Part shown: positions 58,611 through 64,000 of the stretch, piece after piece
Layout of the letters: every line of letters begins with the position of its first letter
How positions within the stretch are numbered: the stretch's first letter is position 1
From: Clonostachys chloroleuca
Taxonomy: Eukaryota; Ascomycota; Sordariomycetes; Hypocreales; Bionectriaceae
DNA length: 64,000 bases
NCBI GenBank assembly: GCA_037952775.1
Contig: JBANAY010000003.1
Coordinates: 11,160,001-11,224,000, forward strand
Reading direction: 5' to 3'
The notes under the pieces: model-generated
What the model saw: only the letters and a program-made list of their open reading frames with translations
Database searches by the model: none
What the model was told of the DNA's origin: nothing
Position numbers and translations under genes: made by a program

Positions 58611-60188
58611 TTACCAGGTGAAGCATAGCTCTTCAAAAATATAATTTTCTAATTCCTGAGCGCAGATCTCTGCATCTAATTGACCCTCGTAGCGATCTCT
58701 TGTATCAATGATGTTGGATATCTTGATGAAGCGTTTATTTGGATCCGGATGAACAGTACGTCTTTTCTTCGGCTGCAGCAGCTTATTTGACTCCTTTAGT
58801 TGTGTGTTTTCGGTGTTTGAGATAGATAACTGTATTTGCTGTTCATCCAGGCCCTTGCAGATCTTACGGAACAGCAGTCGGATAGTCGGGTCTACCTCCT
58901 TCTCACATATAAAGTCCCGTATCAAGCCGCGAAGCTCGTGACTTCCTTTCGGGGTGGTTATCGCGATCTCTTTCCTCTTTATTCCGGCTACTGGCGTAGT
59001 CGGAGGCGTTGAGGGTCGAGTTTGAAAGGTGAATTGCGGAGAAACCACGAACGGACTCATCAGGGGGACCGCAATGTTGACTGGCCACAATCCAGACGCT
59101 TTCCAGCCTGCTAGGATGTTGGAAACCGTCAAGGCTGCTTGCCTAGCCAGGTGATAACACTTGAGGAACGTTATCTTCCCGATCGGCGACGAATCCGTGT
59201 GTATTTGTTGTTGCGAGAGATAAAGACGATAGGCTCTCTTGAGGACGGAAAAGATAGATAAGTCGAGCGGCTGCAATACGTGCGATGAATGCGATGGAAG
59301 GAATAGAAGCCAGATCTTATTCTTGAAGTATTCCTATATAAATTCAATCGTTTCATGACTCTTGTGGCTGTTAACGATGAGTAAACGCTAACCCGGCGTT
59401 GCAGGTTTAGTTGACGGGATAAACATATCTCGCAACCACTCCAATGCAATTGAATTGGAAGTCCACCCCTTAGGAGAAGCTACGAATTGCTACTCCTTGA
59501 GATATTCCAATTTATCAGGGAACTATTGCTGTTGAACACCTTTTCCTTTGTAAATAACAAGAGGCTTAAGGTACCGACCCGTTGCGCTGATACACTCAAT
59601 TATTGAAGTCCAATAGCGATTTCCTGACTGTATCTGGGCAGCCCAGTTCTTGCGAGATGATCCAAGAACCAGGCCATTATCTCCAATTCCTTCCATAATA
59701 CCGGCTTCATCCATATTCCAACGATTGCAAGGAGGGATTTTACGGATATCAGGTACGTGCAGAAGCATAAAAAACTCCTTCACTTTATCAGCTGTAGCTC
59801 CCTCAACACGAAGAAAGTCAAGTCTCTTGCCTCGGAGAGTTCTAACCTCCGGGTTACGGCGTAAAAATCCCTCGATCCAATGTCTGCCGACAGGGTCAAG
59901 ATCACCCTCTTCGCACAAGAGGAACTGCACGATCTCTTTAACCCTTGTATGACTAGGAGGGAAGCCAATTAAGTCTTGGATGAGTATCCATTTCGTTAAA
60001 CGGGCTTCCTGGACCCTCGAGAGCCGCTGCCGGGTCTCTGCTTCCATCGCCCGCGTTTTGGCACCCGACAGACGATCACGAAGGGTTGTCCGAGGAATTC
60101 CCCATCGCTCGGCAGCCTTTCGCTGCGAGACACCTGCTTCCACATCGCAGATAGCTGATTGGAGGTTATTTTCAGGATATTCAGACAT
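58611..60188 (-). pseudogene. pogo/Fot1 transposase, inactivated by four nonsense codons
   Basis: A frame of 526 codons runs from the ATG at 60188 without frameshifts. The N-terminus has the helix-turn-helix (SQRKAAERWGIPRTTLRDRL) and a CENP-B/Tc5-type second DNA-binding domain (including DPVGRHWIEGFLRRNPEV). The DDE catalytic part follows, with the first Asp in NMDEAG and the third in VLQPLD. Four TAG codons at 59523, 59490, 59388 and 59334 stand where relatives have Trp. Each is a TGG-to-TAG change, that is C to T before A on the plus strand. The second catalytic Asp is replaced by Asn (LLIVNSH), also by a CpA-to-TpA change. The last 60 residues are basic, then acidic. Confidence 0.92.
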
Positions 60189-60286
60189 TGGCAATTCGAA
60201 TGATATTATTTTCAATTAAAAGGAACGAAAATTACACGAGCAATCGCGGAGTGACGCGTAAGGAAAAGAGGGAGGTTGGGACAGAA

Positions 60287-60332
60287 AAAGGTGGGCGGTT
60301 GAGGGGGTGGGCGGTTGACTAGGGTCGCGACT
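60287..60332 (-). repeat. right terminal inverted repeat
   Basis: This is the inverted partner of 58488-58533, with a single mismatch. It ends directly at the TA target duplication. The same doubled 12-base string is present in inverse orientation. Confidence 0.93.
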
Positions 60333-60334
60333 TA

Positions 60335-62662
60335 CCCATTCTCGAGTCTGCGGCCGGTTGTATCAGATTATTAAGTACATATAGTACTTCATCGATAATA
60401 CGGTATATAGATATTATTACTTTATTTATTTAATACTACTGCATCTCTCTATTTGATCATAGCAAGTAGTCTACTTATAACGATTCTTCCATTCGGTGTC
60501 TCATTTCTCCTGTCGCCCACTTGCCAGGTAGGCTGTCTTGACCCCACCAACACATCGCACAAGGCTACTTAATTTTCCACCTCTGTGGAAATGGCGATGC
60601 AACCTGGAGTCTTCATTTGTAAACAAAGGCTCAAGCCCACTGCGATGGGACGAGGGTGGTTAATCACAATAGCATGAGGCCCGCGTAGCCTCAACATTGA
60701 TAGGCACTAGATTACTTCATTTAAAGGACTGGAAACAATCACTTATACGATTGAGATCGTTCGTGAAAGACGTGGAAGAAAATGAGATGGGAGCGTGGCG
60801 ATTAACCACAACCTCTACTACTTCACTGCATGACATCACTTCATACCATATGGAATGAAATCATGTAAGCAACTACGATCCCGCCGAAAACACAAGTGGT
60901 CTCCTTACCTTGGGCATTATCTTTAATTTAGTCTCAGATGATGGTCATCTATGTTCCTATCTTCACATTTAGCTACATGAATAGTCTTGCTAATACTAAA
61001 CACCCTGGTGGGCCTTCTTTAACGTTGGGCGAGCTGCAAAATTGTACTCTTGAATCCTCTACTTCCTCTTCGTAGGATACAAGTTAGTAATCAGGAATAC
61101 TTGTGCGTTCAGAAGAATATGCCGTTCATTTGATCGTGGGCTTCCTCTCTGGAATCATTGTGCTGTCTTCTATCTAAACGCATGCCACGTGTACGGGAAA
61201 TAGAATTTGAGAACTAGTTCAGATTCTGCCCATAACCCTCGAACATTCCGGACGCTCCCTACGGTGGTTTGCTCATAAAAGTATATTGAACCTAACGAAA
61301 ATTAATTGAGAAACACGGAGAAGATATTCAAGGACCAATCGAGGACTTCACAGGATAGTGATCTACCTCCAGCTCGACTGATACCACCTGATAACTAAGA
61401 AGTGCGAGTCAAGTGCTGCTAAGCTTACTTTTAATGGGAAACATTCATAAGAGAATGGGGCCAAGATCGGGATCAGCCGTTGCAATACGGAAGCAATAGG
61501 CCGGAACTAAGATGCTTGGAGCTCAAGTTATATCCATCAGTGCCGACTAAAAAGTAAATGTCAACCGGAAAAGATGGAACCAAAGATGAGATTAAGCCGA
61601 TAATAGACCTGAGAACTCTGGGCTGGAGGGACTTGATGACGGAAATATAGAAATCTTGTCATTCATGAGCCAATTCTAATAGGAGCTCCGAAGCCCAATA
61701 TGGACCAAACAAGCTACCGAATGATGAACTCAGCCTTCTTCTCAAGATCCCTAAAGATGTTACGGGGTGCAACACATATTGGGCTATTACAAAGACGCCC
61801 CTTGTTTCTTTCTCCGTTCTTGTCCGGTCAAGGTTCTAGGTCAGTTAGATGTCATAGATAACTGAAAGAGGTCAACCCCTTCACCGGCTTCTCCGACGCT
61901 TTACGGGGCTTATGATGAGGCAGCTTTCAAATAATCATTTGCTCCTTGCGGTTAGGAGTTTGCGGCCAACAACCAACAACCAACACCCAGTACGACCAAC
62001 AAACTGCGGGGCCAGTCTGCATCGCCCCTGCTAGTCTTGCTAATTTTCGGTCGAGTAGTTTTCGCAGTGCGCCGTTCCGAATGTTGATGCCTTATTGTAT
62101 TGATGAATGGGAAGTGTAATTTTCTCCTGTTTCTTTCCATCCTGAAAATGGTGCATGGTTGCTTCATGTTGTCTCATCAGCCCTACCCGCCCTGGCACCA
62201 CCAACAAACGAAGTTCTCAAATGAGTCAGAATCGAAAGTCTAAACTGGCGATTTTCCACAAGCCATTTAATGACCTAGTGGATTATGCCTGATGCATCAA
62301 GGAGGGGCTTCACCTCAATGGGCTGCTAAGGTATGGTTGGAGCACCCCAGCCAGGTACTCCCCGTTCCGTCTCCCGCGACACCAATCGTCTGCCTTTCGC
62401 AGGTACATGATCTGTCGAAGTAACCGGCAGGCAGCCAACATTAGGCAGCTAGTTGACACTCGCAAGCCAGCCAGGACTACGGCTGTCTGTAAGAAAAAAA
62501 ATACTGCCCGAGTGCCATTTAAGGACTGCAGCACAATTTTCAAGAGCCAGCTTCTACAAGACCCCCAACAAGTGTGATCAAAGCCATTCCCTCCTTCTCT
62601 TTCCAAATACGCATCACAGCATCACAGCAGTCTCAGCAGCCTCTGTCCTTTATTACTCTCCA
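60335..62662. other. 2.3 kb gene-free region right of the transposon
   Basis: For about 1.7 kb (60220-61950) no frame of even 60 codons exists on either strand. The part 60360-60450 is extremely AT-rich. From about 61960 there are short CAAC-type repeats. No terminal repeats or protein remnants could be identified. It may be an older, more decayed insertion. Confidence 0.5.
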
Positions 62663-64000
62663 ATGGCAGATGAACGCCCCTCTACTCCTCCTCAAGAGGC
62701 CCCAGAAGGCTATGCTCGCCCGGATGACTTCGGTTCGTTTGCAAGCACCACATACTCGCTGGCTCGCAGTGGTTCTAACATGCAGACACTTGAACTTAAA
62801 TGCATGCGCGACCGCGATGTGGTAATTAAGATTGAGATTTCCGGGGACCAAGTGCGTGTGTTGCACCTGAAACACGTGCATGGGGTTACACTCGATGAGG
62901 CAAAAGCTGCGGTCGACGGCTTTTTGAAACAGATCGAGCCGCTTGGAGATCGCGATGGTAATGGGCCCAGCGGTACCGTTTTTGAAATGTTTGGGAGGGT
63001 GCACGCAGATATGGTTGGCCCTCTCGTGGGCGTTATGGATAATGTCCACGAGTTGTCCTCACTATTAACGAAGATCGATACTACCGCTAGTATGTATCCC
63101 AAGAAGTCGTTACCCGAAAGCCTAGGTGACACTCACCTGGAACAATCCTACAACCCGGTCGCTGAGCTTCGAGAAGCCAGTGACGCCTTCTACAACCAAG
63201 TCAAGGCGATCAAGTTGAAGTCGGAGAGCTACAGTAGTCAAACCCACACAACGATAAAGGGGTTTGGACTTTTTAGAGCAGACTATGACGTCCACAAAAA
63301 TCTTATCGCCCACATGATGGAGAAGGGCCGGAATCGTGGGGTTTGGTTTCACTGGGATGAGCATGGCTACGAAGGCAGTACCCAGCGGAATATCGGCACA
63401 TGGGTAAATTATAGTCTTTCTCTCGAAGAGGATTATGACACAAAGATTCAAAGCTGGGAACAAAAGATTGGGGGGAGATCTGTGCGACTGTGGTATCTTG
63501 ACGAGTAAGTGGCCACATCAACTCTCTGTCATTGCATTATTCGCTAACGTGTTCAGCCCACGGTATTGTAACATGTTCACCTTGGACTCGCAACCTCCAT
63601 GGTTCATGGAGAATGACGTGCGCCCATTTATGAGCTACACCTACGTGATGGTCAAAGGGAGCCATGGCCCGCAGAAACTGGACCTCGATGTGCGTGATAC
63701 CGACATGGTGCTTCAAATCCAGCCCAAGGACGGTGTCTGTCGCCTGCTACATTTGTACCATGTGCGCCAAGAGACGAGCTTGGCGGCAAAGGCTGCCATC
63801 GAGGGTTTTCTTGACCACTTTGAATCAATTGACGATAATAAGAGAGGCAGATTAGACAATGGGCGCCGCAGGATGTTCAGCATGATGTGCGAGAGTTTTG
63901 ATCCTGTTCACCAGGAGCTCCTAGAATCTACGAAAGCAGAAATTGACCAGCGTCGCTTGCGCTGTAGATGGGGACCAGGCGGGTGGCCACGTGCAATGTA
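62663..64000 (+). CDS. unknown protein with two copies of a ~105-residue domain, cut by the window end
   Basis: Exons are 62663-63504 and 63557 to beyond 64000 (52-base GT-AG intron); 428 residues are visible. I do not recognise the family. Residues 21-127 and 300-404 align with each other. Both contain an FxSxTY start, a Q-x-L-x-L strand, an RD-x-D-x-V strand, LHLxHV, an AKAA-x2-GFL helix and a later MF or RMF helix. They are clearly diverged copies of one domain of mixed strand/helix type. The 170-residue linker contains helical segments and a Trp-rich part (GVWFHWDEHG, then SVRLWYLDD). No signal peptide or membrane helix is seen. The location beside decayed repeats suggests accessory sequence. 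Confidence 0.7.

Larger units (their letters stand above)
58488..60332 (-). mobile_element. Fot1/pogo-type DNA transposon, 1,845 bp, RIP-decayed
   Basis: Nearly perfect terminal inverted repeats of 46 bases bound the element. It is flanked on both sides by the dinucleotide TA (58486-58487 and 60333-60334), the target duplication of Tc1/mariner elements. Length and coding layout match the fungal Fot1/pogo group. It carries one transposase frame on the minus strand with four stops and a lost catalytic Asp, so it cannot move by itself. The inverted repeats are still nearly intact, so it could in principle be mobilised in trans. Confidence 0.93.

Noticed and set aside
58611..60188. Domesticated transposase gene
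   Set aside because: Terminal repeats and target duplication are still present, and the frame has four stops and a lost catalytic residue.

Overview
The window is nuclear DNA of a filamentous ascomycete (Pezizomycotina, most likely a Sordariomycete). The evidence is short GT-AG introns of about 50-90 bases with fungal branch sites, long intergenic regions, fungal-type proteins (Bdf1, Ime2, Stc1-domain, Swt21, Cys-rich membrane sensor) and a Fot1/pogo-type transposon that carries C-to-T decay in CpA context, as left by repeat-induced point mutation (RIP). I assign no species. There are 18 credible host genes, all single-copy and not in operons, plus one dead transposase.

Left third (1-22.3 kb): a Nudix/DUF4743 protein at the edge, the BET bromodomain protein Bdf1 (-), a nucleolar Utp12-domain protein (+), an unknown conserved protein (-), a 5.5 kb region with no convincing gene, a LovD-like serine transesterase (+) convergent with a SET-domain lysine methyltransferase (-), and an Hsp70-like ATPase (-).

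Middle (22.3-45.7 kb): a 4.2 kb region with no gene I can support, the Ime2-type meiotic kinase (-) with a long 5' region, a Stc1-domain protein (-) whose zinc-binding N-terminus lies in a small first exon, a mitochondrial dehydrogenase kinase (-), a single-pass Cys-rich/Ser-Thr-rich membrane protein (+), the WD40 protein Swt21 (-) and, head to head with it, a PQ-loop membrane protein (+).

Right third (45.7-64 kb): an R3H-domain protein (+), a protein with an inactive XPF-like fold and helix-hairpin-helix tail resembling Zip2/SHOC1 (-), divergent from DDB1 (+), then the Rieske protein of complex III (+) convergent with chaperonin subunit CCT1 (-). A 1,845 bp RIP-decayed pogo element sits 324 bases upstream of the CCT1 start codon. 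Beyond it are 2.3 kb without a gene and a truncated unknown gene encoding two divergent copies of one domain of about 105 residues.

Two themes cross the window. First, four conserved genes (Bdf1, Utp12-domain, R3H, DDB1) each lose frame at one point, and each is repaired by one extra base at or next to a C or G run. This looks like systematic under-calling of homopolymers in the assembly rather than four broken genes. Second, several genes belong to chromosome and chromatin biology (Bdf1, Stc1-domain, DDB1, Ime2, XPF-like), but nothing in the layout shows they form one functional cluster. I see no CRISPR array, rRNA or tRNA gene.
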